24,047 bases of DNA from Oscillospiraceae bacterium (lineage in GTDB: Bacteria; Bacillota; Clostridia; Oscillospirales; Oscillospiraceae), in contig JAGAMQ010000077.1 in NCBI GenBank assembly GCA_017624645.1, positions 1 through 24,047 on the forward strand. The letters are read 5' to 3'. The notes under the pieces were generated by a model. The model did not search any database, was not told where the DNA came from, and worked only from the letters and a program-made list of their open reading frames with translations. Shown piece after piece: positions 16,803-23,945 of this stretch (its first letter is position 1; every line of letters begins with the position of its first letter). The position numbers were made by a program, and so were the translations under genes.

Positions 16803-16831
16803 TTGACATTTTCCGCCGTTGGTCCTATAAT
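16803..16831 (+). promoter_or_regulatory. Promoter of azlCD (perfect consensus)
   Basis: TTGACA (16803-16808), a 17-base spacer and TATAAT (16826-16831) match the sigma-A consensus at every position. Transcription should start near 16838, giving a leader of only about 22 bases before the azlC ATG. The -35 box is 11 bp from that of the divergent flavin reductase promoter. Confidence 0.85.
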
Positions 16832-16859
16832 CGTGAGAGAAAGAAAGGCAGTTGGGATT

Positions 16860-17552
16860 ATGAAAAAACAGCTTCTTAAGGTAGCCCTCCGGGACACCTT
16901 GCCGGTACTCACCGGCTATCTCTTTTTAGGTGCAGGCTTTGGTATCCTGCTGAACGAAAGCGGCTACGGCATCGGCTGGGCATTCTTTATGGCGCTTTTC
17001 ATGTTTGCCGGCTCCGGTCAGTATCTGGCGGTAAGCCTGCTGGCATCCCACGCTTCTTTGATCAGCACCGCTGTTGCCACCTTGTTGGTCAACGCCCGGC
17101 ATCTTTTTTACGGCATCTCCCTGATAGATACCTACAAGGGTGCGGGCAAAAAGAAACCCTATATGATCTTCGGACTTACCGATGAGACCTACTCTCTGGT
17201 CACCCAGAACGAACCTCCCAAGGGGGTAAGCCGTCACAGCTACTGCTTCACCGTGACGGCGCTGGATCATGTCTATTGGATCTGCGGCTGCGTGCTGGGC
17301 AATGTGATGGGTGCCACCCTGCCCATCAGTTTTGAGGGGGTGGAGTTTGTGCTCACCGCTCTGTTTGTAACCATGTTCGTGGAGCAATGGCTGGCAAACA
17401 AGAATCATCTCCCGGCGCTAATCGGCGTTATGTCAACTGCTCTGTGTCTGATGCTCTTCGGCAGTGAGTTCTTCCTGATCCCCTCCATGGCAGCCATCGC
17501 GCTGCTTCTGACCATCACCAGAAAGACGGCAAGGAGGAAGCCTTATGTTTGA
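16860..17552 (+). CDS. azlC: Branched-chain amino acid exporter large subunit AzlC
   Basis: A 230-residue membrane protein read from the ATG at 16860 just downstream of a consensus promoter; an earlier in-frame TTG lies inside the -35 box and cannot be used. ALRDTLPVLTGYLFLGAGFG, MFAGSGQYLAVSLL, LLVNARHLFYGISL and FGLTDETYSL are hallmark AzlC (LIV-E family) motifs, across about six to seven spans. AzlC works with the small partner AzlD to export leucine, isoleucine, valine or their analogues. The azlD start overlaps its end by eight bases. No Lrp/AzlB-type regulator gene is adjacent. Confidence 0.93.
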   Translation: MKKQLLKVALRDTLPVLTGYLFLGAGFGILLNESGYGIGWAFFMALFMFAGSGQYLAVSLLASHASLISTAVATLLVNARHLFYGISLIDTYKGAGKKKPYMIFGLTDETYSLVTQNEPPKGVSRHSYCFTVTALDHVYWICGCVLGNVMGATLPISFEGVEFVLTALFVTMFVEQWLANKNHLPALIGVMSTALCLMLFGSEFFLIPSMAAIALLLTITRKTARRKPYV

Positions 17553-17871
17553 TACCCACGGACTATGGATCATTGTGGTGGCGACCCTTGTCACCATGGC
17601 TACCCGTTTCCTCCCCTTCCTGATCTTCCGGGGAGACAAAAAGACACCGGACATCATCGTGTATCTGGGAAAGGTACTGCCCTATGCCATCATGGGCATG
17701 CTGGTGGTGTACTGCATGAAGGATGTAAAATTCCTAGCCCCTCCCTATGGTATTCCGGAGCTGCTGGGCTGTGCCGTGGTAGCCGTACTACATATCTGGA
17801 AGCGGAATTCCCTGCTGTCCATAGGCGTGGGTACGGTATTTTACATGGTGCTGGTACAACTGGTATTCTAA
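17545..17871 (+). CDS. azlD: Branched-chain amino acid transport small subunit AzlD
   Basis: A 108-residue membrane protein with about four hydrophobic spans. VATLVTMATRFLPFLIFRG near the N-terminus is the conserved AzlD T-x-x-x-R-x-x-P-F motif, and the length is normal. Its start overlaps azlC by eight bases with AAGGAGG inside the azlC end, so the two are cotranslated. It forms the exporter with AzlC. A strong terminator follows the stop by about five bases. Confidence 0.92.
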   Translation: MFDTHGLWIIVVATLVTMATRFLPFLIFRGDKKTPDIIVYLGKVLPYAIMGMLVVYCMKDVKFLAPPYGIPELLGCAVVAVLHIWKRNSLLSIGVGTVFYMVLVQLVF

Positions 17872-17876
17872 GAATC

Positions 17877-17910
17877 AAAAACGCTGTCCCGTTTGGGACA
17901 GCGTTTTTTT
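17877..17910. terminator. Bidirectional intrinsic terminator after azlD
   Basis: ACGCTGTCCC (17881-17890), loop GTTT and GGGACAGCGT (17895-17904) form a 10-bp perfect stem. It is followed by a run of six Ts on the plus strand and preceded by four As that give a U-tract on the minus strand. It serves both azlCD and the convergent ABC transporter operon, whose last stop is at 17913. Confidence 0.93.
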
Positions 17911-17912
17911 GT

Positions 17913-18707
17913 TTAGGAAAGCAGAAGCTTATCGTCTGCCTCGTCGGAGCCGCTGGCTTGGCTGAACAGGTTCAGAAGCTGCTCCACGGTGAGGTTCTTC
18001 TTTTCCTCGCCGGATACATCCACGGCGATATGACCGTTATACATCATGATCAGCCGGTTGCCGTAGGCAATGGCATCGCGCATATTGTGGGTGATCATCA
18101 AGGTAGTCAGATTGTTCCGCTCCACGATCTTCTGGGTGACTTCCAGCACCTTGGCTGCAGTTTTGGGGTCCAGAGCGGCGGTATGCTCGTCTAGCAGCAG
18201 AAGCTTCGGCTCCTGCAGGGTTGCCATCAACAGGGTCAGCGCCTGACGCTGACCGCCGGACAGCAGGCCTACCTTGGAGGTCATCCGGTCCTCAAGTCCC
18301 AGATCCAGGATCTTCAGCTGCTCCCGGTAGCCTTCCCGCTCCTGCTTGGTAATACCGGGCAAAAGGCTGCGGAGCTTGCCCCGACGGGCAGCCAGAGCCA
18401 GATTCTCCTCGATCTGCATAGTGGCAGCCGTACCCATCATGGGATCCTGGAACACTCTGCCGATATACTTTGCCCGCTTGAACTCCGGAAGATGGGTCAC
18501 ATCCACGCCATCAATGAGGATCTTGCCTTCATCCACACCGTACACGCCTGCCACGGCGTTGAGCATGGTACTCTTACCGGCACCGTTTCCGCCGATGACG
18601 GTAACAAAGTCGCCAGGATTCAAGGTCAGATTCAGTCCGTGAAGCGCCACCTTCTCATTGACGGTGCCGGCATTGAACACCTTACGCACATTTTCGATCT
18701 TAAGCAT
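17913..18707 (-). CDS. ABC transporter ATP-binding protein (TrpZ-like)
   Basis: A 264-residue ATPase read from the ATG at 18707, with AAAGGAG upstream; a longer frame starting inside the permease gene was rejected. Walker A GGNGAGKST is at residues 39-47, then the Q-loop (VFQDP), the signature LSGGQRQAL, Walker B LLLLDEHTAALD and the switch histidine in MITHN. It energises import of the ligand captured by the lipoprotein at 20678 through the permease, whose gene overlaps its start by eight bases. In this transporter type the ATPase gene usually comes last, as here. The terminator shared with azlD ends the unit. Confidence 0.93.
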   Translation of the reverse strand: MLKIENVRKVFNAGTVNEKVALHGLNLTLNPGDFVTVIGGNGAGKSTMLNAVAGVYGVDEGKILIDGVDVTHLPEFKRAKYIGRVFQDPMMGTAATMQIEENLALAARRGKLRSLLPGITKQEREGYREQLKILDLGLEDRMTSKVGLLSGGQRQALTLLMATLQEPKLLLLDEHTAALDPKTAAKVLEVTQKIVERNNLTTLMITHNMRDAIAYGNRLIMMYNGHIAVDVSGEEKKNLTVEQLLNLFSQASGSDEADDKLLLS

Positions 18708-19635
18708 GGCTGCGCTCCTTTCTGCCGCCCTTGAACACCTTGCCCCGAAGATTGGGCACGGCAAGGAACAAAGCAACGATCAATGCAGAAATCAGTTTGA
18801 GATAGTTGGAATCGATGTTCAGCAGGCTGATCACCGCCTGGATCACCACATAGTAGATAATGGCACCGATGCTCACCGCAACCAGCTTCAGTGCAAAGTT
18901 CCGGAACAGCTTGGAGAACACCACATCACCGATGATGATGGCAGCCAAGCCGATGACGATGGCACCGCGGCCCATGTTGATGTCCGCAAAGCCCTGGAAC
19001 TGGGCAAGGAGTGCGCCGGACAGTGCCACCAAGCCATTGGAAAGCATCAACCCAAGAACGATGTTGCGGTTGGTATTGATACCTTGGGCTCTTGCCATAT
19101 TGCTGTTGGCACCGGTGGCACGGATGGAAGCGCCCAGCTCGGTACCGAAGAACCAGTACAGCACCGCTACGATGCCCACAGTCAGCAGGCCAACAGTCAC
19201 CAAGGGATGCTCCCAAAGGGGGCGGGCTCCCTTTGCCACGTCCTGCAGATAACGCAGGGACACCAACATGTCATAATTCTTGACACTCAACGCCTGGTTT
19301 GCCTTCATGCCCATAATGGCAAGATTTACAGACCACAGTCCCAGCTGGGTAAGGATACCGGACAGAATCGCGGGTATGCCCAGCTTGGTATGGAAGAAGC
19401 TGGTGACCCAGCCGGTGAGCATGCCCACCAAAAAGGCTGCCACCATGGCGATCCACACATTGTAGCCTGCCACCAGCATCATGGCGCATACAGCGCCGCC
19501 GGTACAGAAGGAGCCGTCCACCGTCAGGTCAGACACCTCTAGAATTTTGTAGGTAATGTAAAGGCCAATGGCCATAATGCCCCAGATCAGTCCCTGCGAT
19601 ACCGCACCGGGAAGGGCATTGATTAGGCTTCCCAT
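18700..19635 (-). CDS. ABC transporter permease (TrpY-like, branched-chain type fold)
   Basis: A 311-residue permease with about eight to nine membrane spans. GLIWGIMAIGLYITYKIL, SDLTVDGSFCTGGAVCA, TKLGIPAILSGILT, GASIRATGANSNMARAQGIN (the cytoplasmic coupling region) and GFADINMGRGAIVIGLAAIIIG match permeases paired with ABC_sub_bind lipoproteins. Its ribosome site (CCGGAGGAAG) follows a stable hairpin that separates it from the lipoprotein gene. It overlaps the ATPase gene by eight bases. Related systems import tryptophan or tyrosine; the ligand here is inferred from family only. Confidence 0.92.
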   Translation of the reverse strand: MGSLINALPGAVSQGLIWGIMAIGLYITYKILEVSDLTVDGSFCTGGAVCAMMLVAGYNVWIAMVAAFLVGMLTGWVTSFFHTKLGIPAILSGILTQLGLWSVNLAIMGMKANQALSVKNYDMLVSLRYLQDVAKGARPLWEHPLVTVGLLTVGIVAVLYWFFGTELGASIRATGANSNMARAQGINTNRNIVLGLMLSNGLVALSGALLAQFQGFADINMGRGAIVIGLAAIIIGDVVFSKLFRNFALKLVAVSIGAIIYYVVIQAVISLLNIDSNYLKLISALIVALFLAVPNLRGKVFKGGRKERSHA

Positions 19636-19665
19636 ATTTTTCTTCCTCCGGAAAAATCAGTAAAT

Positions 19666-19693
19666 CGGGCGAGATGGAGAGCCACCTCGCCCG
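19666..19693 (-). terminator. Hairpin between lipoprotein and permease genes
   Basis: A 12-bp stem (one G-U pair on the minus strand) with a 4-base loop lies 16 bases after the lipoprotein stop. It has no long U-run, so it more likely acts as a 3' stabiliser or partial terminator that raises lipoprotein mRNA above permease and ATPase mRNA. Confidence 0.6.
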
Positions 19694-19709
19694 TATTTTA
19701 TTGGTTTTC

Positions 19710-20678
19710 TTACTCCTCGATGGCTGCGTAGCCCTCGGGGATCTCAGTAATACCCATTTCGTCGCAGATTGCCTTGTTGTACTTCTTGGCGAAGTTTTCG
19801 GCATAGGCAACAGGCATGGTAGCGATATCAGCCTCACCCTTCAGGATCTTAATGGCCATCTTTGCGGTGGTGACGCCCAGATCGTAGTAGCTGATGGACA
19901 GGGTAGCCACACCGCAGCCCTTGCAGATACCTTCCTCACCGGCAATGACCGGCACACCGGCAGCGCTGCACACGCCGTAAACGGTATCGGCTGCGGAAGC
20001 CACTGCGTTATCGGTGGGAACATAGATCACATCAGACTCGTCGGCAGCCTTCTGGGTCACAGCCTGCATCTCGTTGGTATCAGCGAAGGAGTAGGGGGTA
20101 GCGGTGACGCCCTTGGCTTCCAGCATACGCTGCACTTCGTCCACCTGATACTTGGAGTTCGCTTCTGCAGAACAGTACAAAAGACCCACATTCTTTGCAT
20201 CCGGGAACCACTCCAGCAGCATTTCCGCCTGCTGATCCAGAGGAGCCAGGTCAGAGGTACCGGAAACATTGCCGCCTACGGTGCCGCCGAAGTCCTTGAT
20301 GTCCAGAGCCACGCCGTACTCGGTAACGGAGGTACCCAAGATGGGAATGTCCTCAGTAGCCTGTGCTGCAGCCTGCAGAGCAGGCGTAGCGTTTGCCATG
20401 ATGAGGTCCACATTCTTGGTCACAAAGTCATTGACGATGGTGCTGCAGGTGGGGATGTCGTTAGAAGCATTCTTCTCAAGGATCTCGATGTTGTCGCCAA
20501 ACTCAGCCTTCAAGGTCTCCACAAAGCCCTGGGTAGCGGCATCCAGCGCAGGATGCTGCACCAACTGGCAAACACCTACAACGAACTTTTCATTGGCAGC
20601 ATCGCCGCCGGCGGCCTGACAGGCAGCCAATGTCAGCAACATGACTGCTGCCATGACAATTGCAAGAATCTTTTTCAT
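19710..20678 (-). CDS. ABC transporter substrate-binding lipoprotein (TrpX/CD0873-like)
   Basis: A 322-residue secreted lipoprotein. MKKILAIVMAAVMLLTLAAC is a signal peptide with lipobox L-A-A-C and the lipidated cysteine at residue 20. The mature part (VGVCQLVQHPALDAATQGF, NIEILEKNASND, ATPALQAAAQATEDIPILGT, VPTDNAVASAADTVYG) is characteristic of the ABC_sub_bind family. Known members bind tryptophan (streptococcal TrpX) or tyrosine (Clostridioides CD0873). It captures ligand outside the cell for the downstream permease and ATPase. Its own promoter lies about 38 bases upstream of the ATG, too close for a T-box leader, so the tRNA-sensing control often seen for trpXYZ is absent. Confidence 0.93.
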   Translation of the reverse strand: MKKILAIVMAAVMLLTLAACQAAGGDAANEKFVVGVCQLVQHPALDAATQGFVETLKAEFGDNIEILEKNASNDIPTCSTIVNDFVTKNVDLIMANATPALQAAAQATEDIPILGTSVTEYGVALDIKDFGGTVGGNVSGTSDLAPLDQQAEMLLEWFPDAKNVGLLYCSAEANSKYQVDEVQRMLEAKGVTATPYSFADTNEMQAVTQKAADESDVIYVPTDNAVASAADTVYGVCSAAGVPVIAGEEGICKGCGVATLSISYYDLGVTTAKMAIKILKGEADIATMPVAYAENFAKKYNKAICDEMGITEIPEGYAAIEE

Positions 20679-20716
20679 AAAATCTCTTCCCTTCGTGGTT
20701 TATTTACGATAGACAC

Positions 20717-20745
20717 AATATACCACTAAACGCCATCAATGTCAA
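20717..20745 (-). promoter_or_regulatory. Promoter of the ABC importer operon
   Basis: On the minus strand, TTGACA (20740-20745), a 17-base spacer and TATATT (20717-20722) form a strong sigma-A promoter. Transcription would start near 20710, about 32 bases before the lipoprotein ATG, whose ribosome site is GGGAAGAG. Confidence 0.82.
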
Positions 20746-20947
20746 CGAAAATTCCATTTCTCGTGGACATTTATACGCGACGGAAATACACAGTCTTTTA
20801 CCGCCCCGGTTTTTGGTCATTTTGCCCAATCTTTTGGTACTTCTCTTCCGGGGTCCGGGAATACAGCACCCACACCCATCAAAAGAACCCTTTCCGGGCC
20901 TGCCAACAGGGAGAATATCCCCTCAAAACGGCTACCCTCGCACAGTC
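20746..20947. other. Intergenic region without recognised genes
   Basis: This stretch lies between the importer promoter and the 3' end of the PHP phosphatase gene. The open frames here have no start context, family resemblance or codon pattern. I see no clear intrinsic terminator for the phosphatase gene, only short G/C-rich partial repeats near 20845-20860 and 20895-20905. It may contain a 3' untranslated region. Confidence 0.4.
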
Positions 20948-21763
20948 TTACAGCTTCACACCCCGGAAGCCGTCATCCGTAAGGACGTAATGCTCCCGGA
21001 AGCCGGCACTCTCCAGCAGCGCCTTTGCCTCGGCAAGACCCCAGTCCAGCTTGGTGGCATCGTGGCAGTCGGTGGTGATCACCGCCCGGAACCCCAGCTC
21101 TTTCAGCATCCGGGTGATCCGGGGCGAGGGGTAGGGTGTGGTACGGTAGCCCCGGGCCATAGCACCGGTATTCACCTCAAAATAAGGAATATGGGGCAAA
21201 AGCGCTTCCGCGGTCTGGGTTGCCCAATCCAGATAATCGTCGCTGTCATAGTCGAACAGCTCTGAGCGCTCCACATGCTTGGAAATAAGGTCAAAATGTC
21301 CGATAATGTCAAACTTCCCGTGTTTGGGCAGCTCTGCCAGCTGGCGGAAATATTCCTTCACATAGGCATTTCCATCACCGCCAAAATATCGGTCAATGAC
21401 GGTGCGCACCTCTTGGGGGCCGTCATCAAAGCTTACATACTCCTCTCCCAGCTTCATATAGTGCATAGATCCGATGAGGTAGTCAAAGATACCCAGATCC
21501 AACTGGGCGTATATATCCACCTCCAAGCCAAGGTAGATCCTGATCCGGTGGCCATAGGCCTGCTTCAGCCGGTGGATCTCTTCCACATAGGCGTTCTGCC
21601 GCTCCATAGTGATGCCGGCATAGTCGGAGTAGAACACGTAGCTGTGACCGGAAAAGCCGATGGATTCATACCCCTTGGCAAGGGCTGTCTGAACCATCTC
21701 CTCCGGAGTGTCCTTTCCGTCACAATAGATACTGTGGGTATGCAGATTTTGCTTAATATCCAT
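20948..21763 (-). CDS. HisJ-family PHP histidinol-phosphatase
   Basis: A 271-residue PHP-domain metal phosphoesterase of about the usual HisK/HisJ length. Metal-binding motifs appear in order: NLHTHSIYCDG (residues 6-16), GFSGHSY, YLGLEVD, IGSMHYM, DIIGHFDLI, FEVNTGAM and ITTDCHD. The family hydrolyses histidinol phosphate to histidinol in histidine biosynthesis. No other his gene is nearby, so another phosphomonoester substrate is possible. The start is set by AGAAGGG before the ATG, downstream of its own promoter. It runs divergently from the orphan gene at 22011. Confidence 0.88.
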   Translation of the reverse strand: MDIKQNLHTHSIYCDGKDTPEEMVQTALAKGYESIGFSGHSYVFYSDYAGITMERQNAYVEEIHRLKQAYGHRIRIYLGLEVDIYAQLDLGIFDYLIGSMHYMKLGEEYVSFDDGPQEVRTVIDRYFGGDGNAYVKEYFRQLAELPKHGKFDIIGHFDLISKHVERSELFDYDSDDYLDWATQTAEALLPHIPYFEVNTGAMARGYRTTPYPSPRITRMLKELGFRAVITTDCHDATKLDWGLAEAKALLESAGFREHYVLTDDGFRGVKL

Positions 21764-21792
21764 AAATATCCCTTCTTCTAAAAGCTTTCGCC

Positions 21793-21821
21793 ATTATAAC
21801 ACAACCGCCAAGGCTTTTCAA
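21793..21821 (-). promoter_or_regulatory. Promoter of the PHP phosphatase gene
   Basis: On the minus strand, TTGAAA (21816-21821), a 17-base spacer and consensus TATAAT (21793-21798) precede the gene, giving a leader of about 24 bases. Confidence 0.8.
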
Positions 21822-21872
21822 CCTCCCCCCTCGGCGATTCTCTGCAAAAAAGGACACATTGGAATTGTGCCG

Positions 21873-21901
21873 TTGACAAAAGAAAACACATGTGTTATTA
21901 T
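21873..21901 (+). promoter_or_regulatory. Promoter of the orphan 114-aa gene and its leader
   Basis: TTGACA (21873-21878), a 17-base spacer and TATTAT (21896-21901) make a near-consensus sigma-A promoter. Transcription would start near 21908, leaving a leader of roughly 100 bases before the ATG at 22011. Confidence 0.82.
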
Positions 21902-21944
21902 GATCCCGTGAACAAACCCCGCAACACCTTTTTTGAACAAACAA

Positions 21945-21989
21945 GATGTAGCAATGACGTGATGACCACGCCATTACTATATCTTTTTT
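21945..21989 (+). terminator. Intrinsic terminator/attenuator inside the leader of the orphan gene
   Basis: Bases 21945-21961 pair with 21967-21983 over 17 positions, with two mismatches and one G-U pair, around a 5-base loop. Six Ts follow at once (21984-21989). It lies between a strong promoter and a good ribosome site (AAAGGTGG, 21996-22003), so most transcripts should end here as an RNA of about 80 bases unless antitermination occurs. Upstream CACCTTT (21925-21931) is complementary to AAAGGTG of the ribosome site (21996-22002). Confidence 0.7.
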
Positions 21990-22010
21990 ATTCAGAAAGG
22001 TGGTTTTTTT

Positions 22011-22355
22011 ATGAAAAACAACACAAAAACCGAGTATCCCATCCCCCAGCTTCGGGAAGTTCTCCGGCAGGAAGCCGGCAATCTCACCACCCGGCTCAGC
22101 CGGTCCGTGGCGCGGCTCACCTCCTGCGACGCCTTACCCTGTCTGGAGTACGGCGAGGAAGTGCAGCACCAGCTGGCTCTTGCCCAGCAGCTGTTCTACC
22201 TGCAGCATTGCCGCACGGCTTTGGAGCGGTGTATCAGCGGCAAAACCGTAGGCCTTCGCTACCGCTGGCCCGACGGCACCGTATCCCGAACGGTGTTCCG
22301 CAAGTGTGGTCCCAACCGGGTCCGGGTAACCGGACTACACCGGCAGGTGGCTTGA
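22011..22355 (+). CDS. Hypothetical 114-residue basic protein
   Basis: I do not recognise the family. The ATG has AAAGGTGG seven bases upstream. The N-terminal half (IPQLREVLRQEAGNLTTRLS and QHQLALAQQLFYLQHCRTAL) looks like two amphipathic helices. The C-terminal third (TVGLRYRWPDGTVSRTVFRK and CGPNRVRVTG) looks like short beta strands and is strongly basic. There are five cysteines, no signal peptide and no membrane span. The G/C-rich codon use fits the host. It is a single-gene unit with its own promoter, leader terminator and 3' terminator. A nucleic-acid-binding role is a guess from its charge. It could also be a lineage-restricted orphan. Confidence 0.7.
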   Translation: MKNNTKTEYPIPQLREVLRQEAGNLTTRLSRSVARLTSCDALPCLEYGEEVQHQLALAQQLFYLQHCRTALERCISGKTVGLRYRWPDGTVSRTVFRKCGPNRVRVTGLHRQVA

Positions 22356-22370
22356 CCGTCAATAGTTTCA

Positions 22371-22404
22371 GGGAGAAGACGCAGGTCGTCTTCTCCCCTT
22401 TTTT
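22371..22404 (+). terminator. Intrinsic terminator after the orphan gene
   Basis: GGGAGAAGACG (22371-22381), loop CAGGT and CGTCTTCTCCC (22387-22397) form an 11-bp perfect stem followed by C and six Ts. It lies 15 bases after the stop at 22355. Confidence 0.93.
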
Positions 22405-22425
22405 CGTGTTTTTTCGGGGAAAATG

Positions 22426-22454
22426 GTGACAAACCTACCGTCCCGTGCTATAGT
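22426..22454 (+). promoter_or_regulatory. Promoter of xpt
   Basis: GTGACA (22426-22431), a 17-base spacer and TATAGT (22449-22454) precede xpt. The leader would be only about 25 bases, leaving no room for a purine riboswitch. Confidence 0.72.
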
Positions 22455-22483
22455 ATAGACAAATCATCAGTGGAGGGATCCCC

Positions 22484-23068
22484 ATGAATTTCCTGGAAGA
22501 ACGCATCACAAAAGACGGCATTGTCAAGCCCGGCAACGTGCTGAAGGTAGACAGTTTTCTCAACCATCAGATGGATATTGCTTTGCTGGATGAGATCGGC
22601 AAGGAATTTCACCGCCGGTTTTCTCATAAACCTATTACCAAGGTACTGACCATCGAAGCCTCCGGCATCGCCATTGCCTACCCCGTGGCAAGGGAATTCG
22701 GTGTGCCCCTGGTTTTTGCCAAGAAATCCAAGTCTATCAACATTGAGGGCGAAATGTATGTGGCAGAGGTGGAATCCTTTACCCACAAGAACAAGAATCA
22801 GGTGATCGTGTCCAAAAGATTCCTGTCCCCGGATGATCACGTGCTGATCATTGACGATTTCCTCGCCAACGGCTGTGCCCTGCAGGGACTGATCTCCATT
22901 GCCGAGTCCGCCGGTGCCACGGTAGAGGGTCTGGGCATTGCCATCGAGAAAGGCTTCCAGATCGGTGGCCGGGTGATCCGCAATCTGGGCTATCAGCTGG
23001 AATCCCTTGCCATTGTGGACGCCATGGATGCCGATGCCGGCACCATCACCTTCCGGGCACAAGACTGA
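22484..23068 (+). CDS. xpt: Xanthine phosphoribosyltransferase
   Basis: A 194-residue purine salvage enzyme converting xanthine and PRPP to XMP. KVDSFLNHQMDIALLDEIG, LTIEASGIAIAYPVAREFGV, FAKKSKSIN and the PRPP-binding loop VLIIDDFLANGCALQGLI (about residues 122-139) match Firmicutes Xpt closely, including length. GTGGAGGG precedes the ATG. In many Firmicutes xpt is under a guanine riboswitch and sits with a xanthine permease gene. Here neither is visible; the next gene is a broken alpha/beta hydrolase 31 bases downstream, probably on the same transcript. Confidence 0.95.
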   Translation: MNFLEERITKDGIVKPGNVLKVDSFLNHQMDIALLDEIGKEFHRRFSHKPITKVLTIEASGIAIAYPVAREFGVPLVFAKKSKSINIEGEMYVAEVESFTHKNKNQVIVSKRFLSPDDHVLIIDDFLANGCALQGLISIAESAGATVEGLGIAIEKGFQIGGRVIRNLGYQLESLAIVDAMDADAGTITFRAQD

Positions 23069-23099
23069 TTCCCTATATCCTCTGAAAAGGAGGTGCTCC

Positions 23100-23838
23100 A
23101 TGACCCATAAAGCCTACATCCGGGAGGTTCCCGGCAGCACCGATGCCGTGGTTCTGATCCACGGGATCTTGGGTACACCCGGGCATTTTTCCGCCCTTAT
23201 GCCTGCCATTTCCCCCCCGTTTCAGTGTCTACAACCTGCTGCTGGACGGTCACGGCGGCTCTGCCGCAGACTTTGCAACCACCTCCATGGCCAAGTGGCA
23301 TGCGCAGCTGAAAAATTTCTGGGAGACCACCCTTGCGGGTTATCAGCGGGTATATGTCATCGCCCATTCCATGGGCACCCTCTTTGCTCTCCGGGCGGCG
23401 GTGGCGTATCCGGACAAGATCGCCGGACTTTTCCTGCTGGCTGTGCCCCTGCGTCCCTTTGTCCGTCCCAGAGCCATGCTGGCATCCGCCCGACTGGCAT
23501 TGGGCAAATATAGCAATACACACCGGATGGAACAGGAAATGCTTGGGGATTCCGGTGTGCAACTGGCACCGCGGCTTTGGCAGTATCTTGGCTGGGTCCC
23601 CCGTTTTTGGGAGCTGCTCACTGAGATCCGGCAGGTGCGAAAGCTTCTGCCCCGATTGACCGTCCCCACCCGCGCCTATCAGTCCCGAACCGACGAGCTG
23701 GTGGCATTTTCCTCTGTCAAACTCCTTGCCGGACATCCTGCCATTCATTTGACGGTACTGGAACATTCCGGACACTTTGCCTACCGGGAAACGGATATTG
23801 CTTTGTTGCAAGCGGAATTAAAGGAATTCTTAAATTAA
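23100..23838 (+). pseudogene. Alpha/beta hydrolase, frameshifted at a C7 run
   Basis: AAAAGGAGG precedes the ATG at 23100. The first frame gives AVVLIHGILGTPGHFSALMP, the oxyanion-hole region of serine esterases. It then loses homology at seven Cs (23212-23218). The matching continuation lies in the frame one base later: with six Cs the protein reads on as FSVYNLLLDGHGGSAADF and then VYVIAHSMGTLFAL (nucleophile serine), YQSRTDELVAF (aspartate) and LEHSGHF (histidine), about 245 residues in total. It is an esterase/lipase or monoacylglycerol-lipase-like protein of unknown substrate. The break could be a genuine mutation, phase variation at the homopolymer, or a sequencing or assembly error. 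Confidence 0.85.
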
Positions 23839-23844
23839 AAAATT

Positions 23845-23937
23845 TACGGTGTCATTCCGAGCCACGTACGTGGCGTGGAAATCCCCATCTTAGGAAAGGG
23901 ATCGCCACGTCGCTTCGCTCCTCGCGATGACACCGTA
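23845..23937. repeat. 93-bp palindromic repeat element (MITE/REP-like)
   Basis: The ends are an 11-bp perfect inverted repeat (TACGGTGTCAT), extending imperfectly inward. Inside are a 14-bp perfect palindrome (GCCACGTACGTGGC, 23861-23874) and a second pairing of GTGGAAATCCC with GGGATCGCCAC. The minus strand reads GCGAGGAGCGAAGCGACGTG, the core of a repeat type I recall as common in intergenic regions of gut Clostridia. It lies between the convergent hydrolase and methyltransferase genes and may also terminate transcription. It has no coding capacity; a transposase would be supplied elsewhere. Confidence 0.75.
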
Positions 23938-23945
23938 TCCGTTTC

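Noticed and set aside
19674..20729. A 351-codon plus-strand frame opposite the substrate-binding lipoprotein gene.
   Set aside because: The minus strand encodes a signal peptide, lipobox and full ABC_sub_bind protein; the plus frame has no recognisable features.
22455..22483. Purine riboswitch before xpt.
   Set aside because: The predicted leader is about 25 bases, far shorter than a purine aptamer.
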